Positions 1-7,653 of a stretch of 64,000 nucleotides of DNA are shown here, one piece after another. Location: NCBI RefSeq assembly GCF_013389455.1, contig NZ_CP058278.1, positions 3,720,001 to 3,784,000 of the forward strand, given 5' to 3'. The notes beneath the pieces are model-generated. The model did not search any database, was not told the origin of the DNA, and saw only the letters and a program-made list of their open reading frames with translations. The translations under genes were made by a program, and so were the position numbers. Numbering within the stretch: the first letter of the stretch is position 1; every line of letters begins with the position of its first letter. This DNA comes from Flavobacterium inviolabile. Lineage in GTDB: Bacteria; Bacteroidota; Bacteroidia; Flavobacteriales; Flavobacteriaceae.

Positions 1-1112
1 ATAGAATATGTGCCGTTTCCATTTCCTCCGTATGCATCATGCGTATGTGCCAGCATCACGTATTTTTGACTTGGATTCATATTAATATCAATCATACCGC
101 CAATACCCTGCGGAATTGTCTGTACGGGATTGGATGTTTGTGTTGTTGCTGATTTATCAATAAATATGCCGTTTTCGTTACTTTGTGATGTTGTTCCTGC
201 AAGGTCGATAAGTTTTTCTTTCAGGTTCGGAAATTTTTCCAATTGCTTCGTAATCGTTTTGCATCCTGACGGTGGAGCAGTACTTTCAATTTCGTCTAAT
301 ATGGGTGTTGTTACAACTGGAGGATTTGTATTGCTATTACTACCTCCGCTTCCGCCGCCGGAATGACCACCCCCGGTATTTCCACCTGTTGAGCCGCCAT
401 CACCACCCAAGCCGCCGCCGCCAAAACCACCTGCACTACTATTGCCGCCACCGCCTATAGACATACTGCAATCCACAGTCGTAACTGAAAAAAGGTGACT
501 TGAGTCATTGCAATACTGTGTAGCTACATGCGGTTCTGTTGACCCTCCTGCTGTCCATGCCTGATTGCACATCCAAACAGTTGCCGTTACGCAATTTAAT
601 TCTTTTGCAGTTGGCGTGATGTCATATTCAATCTGCGTAATATTAACCGTGCCTTTGAAATGAAAAGAATGATGTTCCTCACTTGGTGTTAATGGTACTG
701 TAGGTGTATACTTGACAAGATACGCATTCGCCTGATTCAATGAATCCATACTAATGACAAGGTTTTCAAAAAAAGTGGGATTGCTGATTTCGCGTTTGAT
801 CTGAAATGTATAGGTGGTATATGCATCGTCCTGAATCACTTTAGCAATATCAGGCATAATCGAAAATCCGTGTGCATCTTCCATAACAGTTTTTTCGATA
901 CTTCCTTTTTTCTGTTTCCCTTTATTTAGTTTTGAAAGGGCTGTACTAAATTGTTCTTCTTTCAGCAGCATATCAAACGTACTGTTTCTTATGCTTATCT
1001 TTTCCTGATAGCTTTTCTTGTTGATTGCATCCCGTTCCAGTTCGCAACCGAACAGGACAAATACAATCAAAATCATTACAGGAAAACAGGCGTGTAATTT
1101 TCTATGGCTCAT
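1..1112 (-). CDS. Partial lipoprotein with Gly-rich linker and C-terminal HTHD motif
   Basis: An open frame runs on the minus strand from ATG at 1112 to the window edge (370 codons, C-terminus missing). The N-terminus is a hydrophobic signal ending in a lipobox (LFGC, Cys about residue 23), so a surface or periplasmic lipoprotein is predicted. A middle domain with several Cys is followed by a glycine/serine-rich linker (complement of about 340-470) and then a segment ending in an AHTHDAYGG motif near residue 355. A His-x-His followed by downstream polar residues recalls JAMM/MPN+ metalloprotease domains, but the rest of that domain lies outside the window. Function unknown; the open frame and lipobox are seen, the domain idea is inference. 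Confidence 0.8.
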   Translation of the reverse strand, partial: MSHRKLHACFPVMILIVFVLFGCELERDAINKKSYQEKISIRNSTFDMLLKEEQFSTALSKLNKGKQKKGSIEKTVMEDAHGFSIMPDIAKVIQDDAYTTYTFQIKREISNPTFFENLVISMDSLNQANAYLVKYTPTVPLTPSEEHHSFHFKGTVNITQIEYDITPTAKELNCVTATVWMCNQAWTAGGSTEPHVATQYCNDSSHLFSVTTVDCSMSIGGGGNSSAGGFGGGGLGGDGGSTGGNTGGGHSGGGSGGSNSNTNPPVVTTPILDEIESTAPPSGCKTITKQLEKFPNLKEKLIDLAGTTSQSNENGIFIDKSATTQTSNPVQTIPQGIGGMIDINMNPSQKYVMLAHTHDAYGGNGNGTYS

Positions 1113-1188
1113 TTTCTTAAATTATTAATAATCGCAAATATTATGTTTCTCCAGATAAAAATATTTATGGCTTCCCATAAAATGTTAC

Positions 1189-1210
1189 AATACGTATAAA
1201 AATACGTATT
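1189..1210. repeat. Paired ATACGTAT palindromes, operator-like
   Basis: The arms AATACGTAT (1189-1197) and ATACGTATT (1202-1210) form a perfect 9-bp inverted repeat with a 4-bp A spacer. Each arm contains the 8-bp palindrome ATACGTAT, so the site is also a direct repeat with 12-bp periodicity. It lies about 80 bp upstream of the lipoprotein start at 1112, a position suited to a regulator site. Confidence 0.5.
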
Positions 1211-1427
1211 TATAAGCATGCGTCTTACGGACTTTTGGTGTTTTATTTACGGATATTGATGCTATAAAACTATGTATTTATGACCTGGATTTTCGGTTTA
1301 GCTCTATTTAAAATGCAAAACGGATATATCGGTCTATACCTGTCTATAGTAACCAGTCTGTGTGAAGTTGAGGGGGATACAAAACAATTCGCTTCCTGCC
1401 AGTATTAAAATCAATCAGGTTAAGAAT

Positions 1428-1459
1428 AAAACCCCGATTATAAAAAGTATCGGGGTTTT
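1428..1459. terminator. Orphan bidirectional hairpin terminator
   Basis: The stem CCCCGAT / ATCGGGG (1432-1438, 1449-1455) is flanked by A-run and T-run, so it could act on either strand. No gene directly precedes it on either strand, since the minus-strand gene to the right has its own terminator at 1551-1583. Confidence 0.6.
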
Positions 1460-1550
1460 CGTTTGAATAGAGTAATGAATAATTTCGATTGTCTTCAATA
1501 ACATTTCAACATATAATTACAAATTATAAAAAGTTTTGAAGATAAAAACA

Positions 1551-1583
1551 AAAATCCCGACAGCAGTACTATCGGGATTTTAT
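1551..1583 (-). terminator. Terminator of the rlmL / small membrane protein operon
   Basis: The hairpin AAATCCCGA ... TCGGGATTT is followed on the minus strand by a T-rich run. It sits 24 bp after the stop codon of the minus-strand gene ending at 1607. Confidence 0.8.
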
Positions 1584-1606
1584 ATAACTTTAAAAGCCTT
1601 GGCTTT

Positions 1607-1846
1607 TTATTTAATCTCTCGGATACCTTTCATAAAAATCCATTTCATAAAAAGTTTTTCGCCGTCATTGGTTTTAACAGCCTGAAATTTTGGTGCCAGC
1701 AAAGTTGATACTACAAAAGCCGTAACCGGAATCCAGAATCCCTGCAGGTTAGTATAGGCGTCTATTAAAAAACGAAACAATATAAACAAAACAGCAAATC
1801 CTGTTAACTGAAATATAAAAGCTTTTACTTGTGGTTTCATAGCCAT
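1607..1846 (-). CDS. Small inner-membrane protein, unknown function
   Basis: 79 residues. Two hydrophobic segments are visible, roughly residues 9-28 and 36-51, followed by a charged C-terminal tail of about 25 residues that should face the cytoplasm. No catalytic motif is seen. It starts 11 bp after the stop of the methyltransferase gene and ends before a strong terminator, so the two are probably one transcript. A second in-frame ATG two codons downstream (MAMK) could also be the start. I do not recognise a named family. Confidence 0.7.
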   Translation of the reverse strand: MAMKPQVKAFIFQLTGFAVLFILFRFLIDAYTNLQGFWIPVTAFVVSTLLAPKFQAVKTNDGEKLFMKWIFMKGIREIK

Positions 1847-1857
1847 ACTATAGGTTT

Positions 1858-3024
1858 TTATTCGTTATTCTGATTTTGAAATTTTGTTCTTTTGCTGCCT
1901 TCATACATTTCGTATTTTACGAAACGGGTTTCCAGCTTACCGTTAAACAGCTTGATTTTACGCGAAGGTTTTAAACCTACGAATTTCAGGGCTTCAATAT
2001 TAGCGGTGATAAACCAGGCGTGTGTTCCCGGATAATTTTGCTTTAAGGTATCGCCGATTTCCCTGTAAAAACGTTCCATGTCGATATCCAGTCTTTCGCC
2101 GTAAGGCGGATTGAACACCATGTGCAACGGTCCGCGGGTTTCTTTTTCGGTTTCAAAAAAGTTTGCCTGCGAAATGGTTACATAATCATCCAGGTTGGCA
2201 TTGATGATATTGTCTTTTGCTTTGGCAACTGCCGAAGGCGCCTTGTCGTATCCTTTGATTGTATAATGGAATTCCCTGGTCTTTTTCATCAGGGAATTCA
2301 TGATCTGATCGAACAAATCATTGTCCCAGTCATTCCAGCGTTCGAAAGCAAATTCCTTACGGTTAATGTTTGCCGGAATATTACAGGCAATCATTGCTGC
2401 TTCTGCCACTATGGTACCACTACCGCACATCGGGTCTAAAAAATCGCCCTGCCCTTCCCAACCGGAAAGCAACAGCATTCCTGCTGCCAGTACTTCATTG
2501 ATAGGAGCAATATTCGTTGCGGTCTTGTATCCTCTGTGGTGTAACGAATCCCCGGAACTGTCTAAAGCAACCGAGCACTGATCGTTTTGAATGTGAATAT
2601 TAATTCTCAGATCCGGAAAATCCTTGTTGATATTCGGACGTTTTCCGAATTTTTCACGAAACTGATCCACAATAGCATCTTTTACTTTCAGTGATACAAA
2701 CTGCGAATGGTTAAAATAATCCGAATGCAGGGTTACATCCACAACAAATGCCTGGTGAACAGACATATACTTCGACCAGTCAACACCCTGAATCCCTTTG
2801 TACAGACTCTGTTCGTTAAACGCACGAAAATGATAAATCGGTTTTAAAATCTTTAAAGCCGTGCGCAACGCCAGGTTTGCCTTATATAGGAAGCCTTTAT
2901 CTCCGACAAAACTAACCATACGGGTTCCCTGTTCCACTTTCTGCGCTCCAAGAACCGTTAATTCTTTGGCTAATATTTCTTCAAAGCCAAAAAAAGTTTT
3001 GGCTACCATTTTAAAGTCTTTCAT
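1858..3024 (-). CDS. rlmL: THUMP-domain 23S rRNA (guanine-N2) methyltransferase, RlmL-like
   Basis: 388 residues. It probably transfers methyl from SAM to guanine N2 in 23S rRNA (G2445 in E. coli). An N-terminal THUMP region (about 45-155) is followed by a Rossmann methyltransferase with motif I DPMCGSGT (197-204) and the catalytic NPPYGERL motif (305-312) typical of RlmL/Trm14 N2-guanine methyltransferases. It matches the single-domain RlmL form rather than the fused RlmKL of enterobacteria. First gene of a two-gene unit; a -7-like element lies at 3104-3111. The exact target guanine is inferred from family. Confidence 0.9.
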   Translation of the reverse strand: MKDFKMVAKTFFGFEEILAKELTVLGAQKVEQGTRMVSFVGDKGFLYKANLALRTALKILKPIYHFRAFNEQSLYKGIQGVDWSKYMSVHQAFVVDVTLHSDYFNHSQFVSLKVKDAIVDQFREKFGKRPNINKDFPDLRINIHIQNDQCSVALDSSGDSLHHRGYKTATNIAPINEVLAAGMLLLSGWEGQGDFLDPMCGSGTIVAEAAMIACNIPANINRKEFAFERWNDWDNDLFDQIMNSLMKKTREFHYTIKGYDKAPSAVAKAKDNIINANLDDYVTISQANFFETEKETRGPLHMVFNPPYGERLDIDMERFYREIGDTLKQNYPGTHAWFITANIEALKFVGLKPSRKIKLFNGKLETRFVKYEMYEGSKRTKFQNQNNE

Positions 3025-3103
3025 TCTCTACTAAAATTCCTATAAACAAATCATAATTTCAAAATCAAATACTGCAATTACTGCAATTTTGGAATTACAT
3101 CCG

Positions 3104-3111
3104 CAAAAATA
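3104..3111 (-). promoter_or_regulatory. Promoter -7 element for rlmL
   Basis: On the minus strand this reads TATTTTTG, matching the Bacteroidota -7 consensus TANNTTTG. No convincing -33 TTG is seen at the right spacing. The implied leader is about 75 nt. Confidence 0.4.
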
Positions 3112-3220
3112 CACTAAATTTGTTGGCTTGTGTAAAACTTATTACACTTTCGTTTACCACACTCAATAATTATTAATTTTAATTAGTACGCTGATTAAAC
3201 TATTTTGAAATTCTAAAAAA

Positions 3221-3952
3221 ATGCAAAAAGATACAACTACCTGGTATGCTTCCTGGTTTGACACCCCTTATTATCACATACTGTATAAGGATCGTGACTA
3301 CTCTGAAGCGCAAGTATTCATGGATAACCTGACCCACTACCTTAACCTGCCGGAAAATGCTAAAATCCTTGATTTAGCCTGCGGTAAAGGACGTCATTCG
3401 GTTTATCTGAATCAACTGGGTTATGATGTGACCGGAGCCGATTTATCCGAAAACAGCATTAAAAGCGCTTCCCAATACACCAACGACACGCTGCATTTTC
3501 AGGTACACGACATGCGTCTGCCTTTTGAACAAAAATTTGATGCTATTTTTAATCTTTTTACCAGCTTCGGCTATTTTGAAAGTGATGCCGACAACCTGAC
3601 TACGCTACAGGCAATTAAAGACAGCTTATCGGAATATGGTTTTGCCGTTATTGATTTTATGAACGTAACACATGTGGTCAATAACCTGGTGCCGGAAGAA
3701 GTAAAAACAGTGGAAGGCATCGATTTCCACATTCAGCGTTATGAAAAGGACAATCATATTTATAAAGAAATCCGCTTTGAAGACAATGGCGAACAGTTCC
3801 ATTTTACAGAAAAAGTAAAGGCACTTACACTTGCCGATTTTGAAGCCATGATGGAAGAAGCCGGTATATTCTTACTGGATGTATTTGGCGATTACAAACT
3901 GCGTAAATTTTTAAAAAACGATTCCGAACGACTTATAATGATTTTCAAATAA
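3221..3952 (+). CDS. Class I SAM-dependent methyltransferase
   Basis: 243 residues, soluble. Motif I is ILDLACGKGRHS (49-60), followed by the acidic loop GADLSENSI and a motif IV-like region IFNLFTSFGYF, the arrangement of small-molecule methyltransferases of the Methyltransf_11/25 type. The substrate cannot be read from the sequence. The stop is 1 bp before the ATG of the ZIP transporter, so the two genes are almost certainly co-transcribed, though that does not define a shared pathway. Confidence 0.9.
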   Translation: MQKDTTTWYASWFDTPYYHILYKDRDYSEAQVFMDNLTHYLNLPENAKILDLACGKGRHSVYLNQLGYDVTGADLSENSIKSASQYTNDTLHFQVHDMRLPFEQKFDAIFNLFTSFGYFESDADNLTTLQAIKDSLSEYGFAVIDFMNVTHVVNNLVPEEVKTVEGIDFHIQRYEKDNHIYKEIRFEDNGEQFHFTEKVKALTLADFEAMMEEAGIFLLDVFGDYKLRKFLKNDSERLIMIFK

Positions 3953-3953
3953 T

Positions 3954-4652
3954 ATGCTATACTTAATTCCTTTACTATCGGTAATTATAGGGTATGTTGC
4001 GGCAACCTTTTTCCGTCCGAAAAATAAACAGAATCTAAAGTTATTATTAGCGTTCAGCGGCTCATTCCTGCTGGCGCTGACGGTTTCCCATTTGCTGCCG
4101 GAAGTTTATGAAGCCAGCAACCATGCCCACGAAGGCCACGATCACACCCACAGTCCTGTCGGGATTTTTATCATGATCGGGATTGTCTTCCAGATCGTAC
4201 TGGAATATTTTTCGAAAGGTGCCGAACACGGGCATGTTCACGGACATGAAACCATGCATCACATTCCGTGGTCGTTATTCATCAGTTTGTGCTTACACGC
4301 CTTACTGGAAGGTTTACCGGTGAGCCATCACCATGATCTAGCCTGGGGAATTGCCATTCACCATTTCCCGATAGCGATTATATTAACCACCTTTTTTATC
4401 AATTCGCACCTGAATAAAACGGCCATCTTTATTTTCATGATGGTATTTGCCTCCATGACACCACTGGGAACCCTTTTAGCAGGATATTTACCGTTTATCA
4501 GCGAATATTACAGTCAGATTACCGCTATTGTAATTGGTATCTTATTCCATATTTCGTCCACTATTATTTTTGAAAGCAGCGAAGGCCATAAATTCAATAT
4601 GGCTAAGTTAACGGCCATTATATTAGGGATAATCCTGGCTTATTTTATGTAA
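3954..4652 (+). CDS. ZIP family divalent metal transporter
   Basis: 232 residues, about 7-8 membrane helices. It likely imports Zn2+ or related ions across the inner membrane. His-rich cytoplasmic/loop clusters are visible at 57-66 (HAHEGHDHTH) and 92-103 (HGHVHGHETMHH). The metal-site helices carry HALLEG (115-120) and AIHHFP (134-139), diagnostic of ZIP helices IV and V. It begins immediately after the methyltransferase gene. Direction and ion preference are family inference. Confidence 0.92.
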   Translation: MLYLIPLLSVIIGYVAATFFRPKNKQNLKLLLAFSGSFLLALTVSHLLPEVYEASNHAHEGHDHTHSPVGIFIMIGIVFQIVLEYFSKGAEHGHVHGHETMHHIPWSLFISLCLHALLEGLPVSHHHDLAWGIAIHHFPIAIILTTFFINSHLNKTAIFIFMMVFASMTPLGTLLAGYLPFISEYYSQITAIVIGILFHISSTIIFESSEGHKFNMAKLTAIILGIILAYFM

Positions 4653-4672
4653 ATTTGATAACTGGTAATAAA

Positions 4673-4729
4673 AAGGCAATAAGCAATAAATAAAAGGCAA
4701 AAGCAATAAGCAATAGGCAAAGGGCAATT
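4673..4729. repeat. Degenerate tandem GCAATAA / GGCAAAA heptamers
   Basis: The interval is built almost wholly of GCAATAA, GGCAATA and GGCAAAA-type units in direct orientation, between the ZIP gene and murQ. On the minus strand it reads as TTGCCT/TTGCTTA repeats that translate to AYCLL/IAYC-like strings, a kind of intergenic repeat I have met in Bacteroidota. No spacers as in CRISPR and no coding function. Confidence 0.65.
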
Positions 4730-4787
4730 AACCCTCTTGTTAGCCTGATCAATAAAATATAGCAATACTATTAATTTCGTTTCACCA

Positions 4788-5603
4788 ATGTCATTTACAC
4801 GCATCACCGAGCAAGCTTCGAAATATGAACATTTAGAAAAAATGTCCGTTTCGGAATTACTGACAAACATCAACAACGAAGACAAAACCGTTCCTTTGGC
4901 TGTTGAAAAAGCCCTGCCGCAAATTGAAGTTCTGGTAACCGAGATTGTTGCCAAAATGAAAAACGGCGGCCGTTTGTTCTACATAGGCGCCGGAACTTCC
5001 GGTCGTTTGGGAATTGTGGATGCTTCCGAATGTCCGCCAACTTTTGGCGTTCCTTTCGACCTGGTAATCGGATTAATAGCCGGTGGCGACACTGCGATCC
5101 GGAAAGCGGTGGAGTTTGCCGAAGATGACCGCGAACAGGCCTGGAAAGACCTGTCGGAATGGAACATGACCGAAAACGATGTCGTGATTGGCATTGCCGC
5201 TTCGGGAACGACTCCTTATGTAATTGGCGGCCTGGAAAAATGCAATCAGCTGAATATTACCACCGGATGCATTACCTGCAACCAGGGAAGTCCTTTAGCC
5301 GAAACAGCAAAATTTCCTGTTGAAGTTGTTGTAGGGCCGGAATTTGTTACCGGAAGCTCCCGTATGAAAGCCGGTACTGCACAGAAACTGGTTTTAAACA
5401 TGCTTTCTACCGCAACGATGATTCAGCTGGGCAAAGTGAAAGGCAATAAAATGGTGGACATGCAGCTGAGCAATCACAAATTGGTAGACAGAGGTATCCG
5501 GATGATTATGAGCGAGATTAATGTTACCTATGAAGAGGCGCAAAAACTGCTGGAAGAACACCAGAACGTCCGCAAAGCCATTGACAATTACAATCGTATT
5601 TAG
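4788..5603 (+). CDS. murQ: N-acetylmuramic acid 6-phosphate etherase
   Basis: 271 residues. MurQ cleaves the lactyl ether of MurNAc-6-phosphate to give GlcNAc-6-phosphate and D-lactate in cell-wall recycling. The SIS fold is shown by GAGTSGRLG (67-75), followed by ASECPPTFG with the expected catalytic Glu81, and GSSRMKAGTAQK near residue 191. Length is slightly under the roughly 300 of E. coli MurQ. No MurP transporter or anhydroMurNAc kinase is adjacent, so substrate must come from genes elsewhere. It leads a run of four closely spaced plus-strand genes. Confidence 0.96.
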   Translation: MSFTRITEQASKYEHLEKMSVSELLTNINNEDKTVPLAVEKALPQIEVLVTEIVAKMKNGGRLFYIGAGTSGRLGIVDASECPPTFGVPFDLVIGLIAGGDTAIRKAVEFAEDDREQAWKDLSEWNMTENDVVIGIAASGTTPYVIGGLEKCNQLNITTGCITCNQGSPLAETAKFPVEVVVGPEFVTGSSRMKAGTAQKLVLNMLSTATMIQLGKVKGNKMVDMQLSNHKLVDRGIRMIMSEINVTYEEAQKLLEEHQNVRKAIDNYNRI

Positions 5604-5624
5604 CGAAACTTAACACACAAAATC

Positions 5625-5852
5625 ATGCATACCAACAAAAAAGTATTAAGCAGAGGGATCCGGTATCTGGCCGGAGCCTTACCGTTACTGTTTTTAGGAC
5701 CTGTTATTATCAACAGCTCTTTTAAAAATCAAAATAATCCCTTGTTTTATCCGGTACTTGGTTTGGGGATTTTAGTTTGCATTACCGCAATGTGGTTTAT
5801 GTTTTTGGGACTGCGAACCATTACCAGCAGCATGTTTGATAAAGAATCATAA
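5625..5852 (+). CDS. DUF6095 family small membrane protein
   Basis: 75 residues with two membrane helices (about 16-30 and 43-64) joined by a short polar loop containing SSFKNQNNP. It matches my memory of DUF6095, a family of Flavobacteriaceae with no assigned function. It begins 21 bp after murQ and ends 2 bp before the DUF1572 gene, so it is inside the murQ operon. Confidence 0.8.
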   Translation: MHTNKKVLSRGIRYLAGALPLLFLGPVIINSSFKNQNNPLFYPVLGLGILVCITAMWFMFLGLRTITSSMFDKES

Positions 5853-5854
5853 TC

Positions 5855-6430
5855 ATGGAAATCAACAGCAACTATCTGGAAAGTGTCAAAAAACAGTTTC
5901 TATACTACAAGACTATAGGCGAAAAAGCCATGGAGCAGCTGGAACCGGAACAATTCTTTGTTTCTTTAAATGACGATACCAATTCCATTGCCATGATTGT
6001 CAAACATCTTTCCGGCAATATGCTTTCCCGATGGACCGACTTCCTGAACACTGATGGGGAGAAAGCGTGGCGCAACCGTGATGAAGAGTTTGAAGAATCG
6101 GTTATGACCAAAGAAGAGTTGCAGGCAGCCTGGGACAAAGGCTGGAATTGCCTGCTTGACACTTTAAACAGCCTGCAGCCGGAACAGCTTTCGGAAATTA
6201 TCTATATCCGCAATGAAGGGCATACCGTTACGGAAGCGATCAACCGTCAGTTAGCCCATTATCCTTACCATGTTGGACAAATTGTTTTTTATGCTAAAAT
6301 GCTGAAAAAAGGAAACTGGGACAGTCTTTCGATTCCTAAAAACAAATCCAACGCCTATAATGCCGAAAAATTCTCCAAAGAAAAAACCATACGAAACTTT
6401 ACCGACGAAGAGTTAAAAAAATTACAATGA
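5855..6430 (+). CDS. DUF1572 (DinB-like) protein
   Basis: 191 residues, soluble. It has the four-helix DinB/YfiT type of pattern: an N-terminal helix around AMEQLEPEQFF, a conserved MIVKHLSGNMLSRWTDF segment with the first metal-site His (about residue 51), and RQLAHYPYHVGQIVFYAKML near 130-150 with the HxxxHxxQ-like second site. Family members are putative metal-dependent thiol transferases; the substrate here is unknown. It overlaps the next lipoprotein gene by 4 bp (ATGA). Confidence 0.85.
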   Translation: MEINSNYLESVKKQFLYYKTIGEKAMEQLEPEQFFVSLNDDTNSIAMIVKHLSGNMLSRWTDFLNTDGEKAWRNRDEEFEESVMTKEELQAAWDKGWNCLLDTLNSLQPEQLSEIIYIRNEGHTVTEAINRQLAHYPYHVGQIVFYAKMLKKGNWDSLSIPKNKSNAYNAEKFSKEKTIRNFTDEELKKLQ

Positions 6431-6798
6431 AAAAAATAGCACTACTTTCTTTTATTATTGTTTTTGTTTCCTGCTACAACCAGGAACGTAACTGCAAGGA
6501 TTTCCGAACCGGAAAATTTGAATTTTCCCAGGAAATAGACGGCAAACACATGACATCCGTATTTGAAAGAACCGACAGCCTGCAAATCGAGACCTTTAAC
6601 GGAAAAACCGACACGGCTTCCGTTCGCTGGACCAATGATTGTGAATTTGTCCTGCAAAAACTGCATCCGAAGAACATGCAGGATAAAAAAGCCATCAGTA
6701 TGAAAATACTGACTACCAGCAACAAAGGCTATACTTTTGAGTACTCTTTTGTGGGCGATCCAAAAAAACAGAAGGGAACTGTAACAAAAATCGATTAA
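6427..6798 (+). CDS. Small lipoprotein, unknown function
   Basis: 123 residues. A short signal ends in lipobox FVSC (Cys about residue 16), then a single compact domain rich in beta strands with a Cys at about residue 23 and another in TNDCEF. Close relatives in Flavobacterium are, as I recall, often labelled 'DNA topoisomerase IV'; nothing in the sequence supports that, and the real topoisomerase genes are 1 kb away. The start overlaps the DUF1572 stop as ATGA. Likely last gene of the murQ transcript. Confidence 0.85.
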   Translation: MKKIALLSFIIVFVSCYNQERNCKDFRTGKFEFSQEIDGKHMTSVFERTDSLQIETFNGKTDTASVRWTNDCEFVLQKLHPKNMQDKKAISMKILTTSNKGYTFEYSFVGDPKKQKGTVTKID

Positions 6799-6850
6799 TT
6801 TACGTTTAACAGCTGTATTTTAAACCAAAACCAAATAACAAAAAACTAAA

Positions 6851-7621
6851 ATGGAAGTATTCTTAAATCCGGATGCGTGGATCGCTTTATTAACTTTAAC
6901 ATTCCTTGAAATCGTATTGGGTATTGACAACATTATCTTTATTTCGATCGTTACCGGAAAATTACCGGAAGAGAAACGAAAAAAAGCTACCCGGATCGGA
7001 TTGTTCTTAGCCATGTTCATGAGAATAGGCTTATTATTCGGGATCACGTTGCTAATTGCCATGAAAGAACCTTTATTCAGTGTAAACTGGGGCTGGTTTA
7101 ACGGGCATTTTACCGGTCAGGCGCTTATTTTATTATTAGGAGGTTTATTCCTGATTTATAAAAGTACCAAAGAAATCCATGAAAAAGTGGACCACAAAGG
7201 GGAAGAAGAGCACAACATCAAAACGGCTGCGGCCAAATCGTTTGGAAATGTTATTTTCCAGATATTACTGATTGACCTTATTTTCTCTGTAGACAGTATC
7301 CTTACTGCTGTGGGAATGACAAACGGTCTTAACGGTGCCTTAGTTATTATGATTACTGCGGTAATTATCTCTGTCGGGGTGATGATGCTGTTCGCAGTTC
7401 CTGTTGGAAACTTTGTGAACTCAAACCCTTCTATCCAGATTCTGGGACTGGCATTCTTAATCCTTATCGGTTTTATGCTGATCACGGAAAGTATGCACTT
7501 ATCGGAGGCTACATTAGCCGGACAGCACATTGGTGCGGTTCCGAAAGGCTACCTCTATTTTGCCATTGCTTTCTCGCTGGCAGTAGAATTTGTCAACATG
7601 AAAATCCGCAAACGCAAATAA
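6851..7621 (+). CDS. TerC family integral membrane protein
   Basis: 256 residues, about 7-8 membrane helices. The two signature acidic helix motifs are present: EIVLGIDNIIF (about 20-30) and IDLIFSVDSILTAVG (about 139-153), which carry the conserved Asp pairs of TerC/Alx/YoaE proteins. Members act in manganese export or metalation of exported proteins; which applies here is not known. It is a single gene with a strong terminator just after it. Confidence 0.92.
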   Translation: MEVFLNPDAWIALLTLTFLEIVLGIDNIIFISIVTGKLPEEKRKKATRIGLFLAMFMRIGLLFGITLLIAMKEPLFSVNWGWFNGHFTGQALILLLGGLFLIYKSTKEIHEKVDHKGEEEHNIKTAAAKSFGNVIFQILLIDLIFSVDSILTAVGMTNGLNGALVIMITAVIISVGVMMLFAVPVGNFVNSNPSIQILGLAFLILIGFMLITESMHLSEATLAGQHIGAVPKGYLYFAIAFSLAVEFVNMKIRKRK

Positions 7622-7626
7622 AAAAT

Positions 7627-7652
7627 AAAAGCCCTCAATTGAGGGCTTTTTT
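7627..7652. terminator. Bidirectional terminator between terC and parC
   Basis: Stem GCCCTCAA / TTGAGGGC flanked by A-run and T-run. The two genes converge on it, and it overlaps neither coding region significantly. Confidence 0.85.
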
Positions 7653-7653
7653 A

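Larger units (their letters stand above)
1113..1606. other. Gene-less intergenic region (494 bp)
   Basis: No coding frame is convincing here. It holds a pair of ATACGTAT palindromes (1189-1210), a spaced GTCTATA direct repeat (1332-1338 and 1342-1348), an orphan hairpin terminator (1428-1459) and the terminator of the minus-strand gene on its right (1551-1583). No tRNA-like fold was noticed. Confidence 0.6.

Noticed and set aside
1113..1606. tRNA or other structured RNA gene
   Set aside because: No cloverleaf-like arms or conserved tRNA T-loop sequence was recognised; only hairpin terminators and palindromes.
4673..4729. CRISPR-like array
   Set aside because: Units are 7 bp, contiguous and degenerate, with no spacers and no cas genes nearby.
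4640..4954. Minus-strand frame with a CPLPIAYCFCLL-like string
   Set aside because: It is the translation of the intergenic heptamer repeat plus the antisense of murQ, not a gene.
6427..6798. 'DNA topoisomerase IV' label often carried by homologues of this small lipoprotein
   Set aside because: It has only 123 residues, a lipobox and no topoisomerase motif. The true ParC and ParE are encoded elsewhere in the window.
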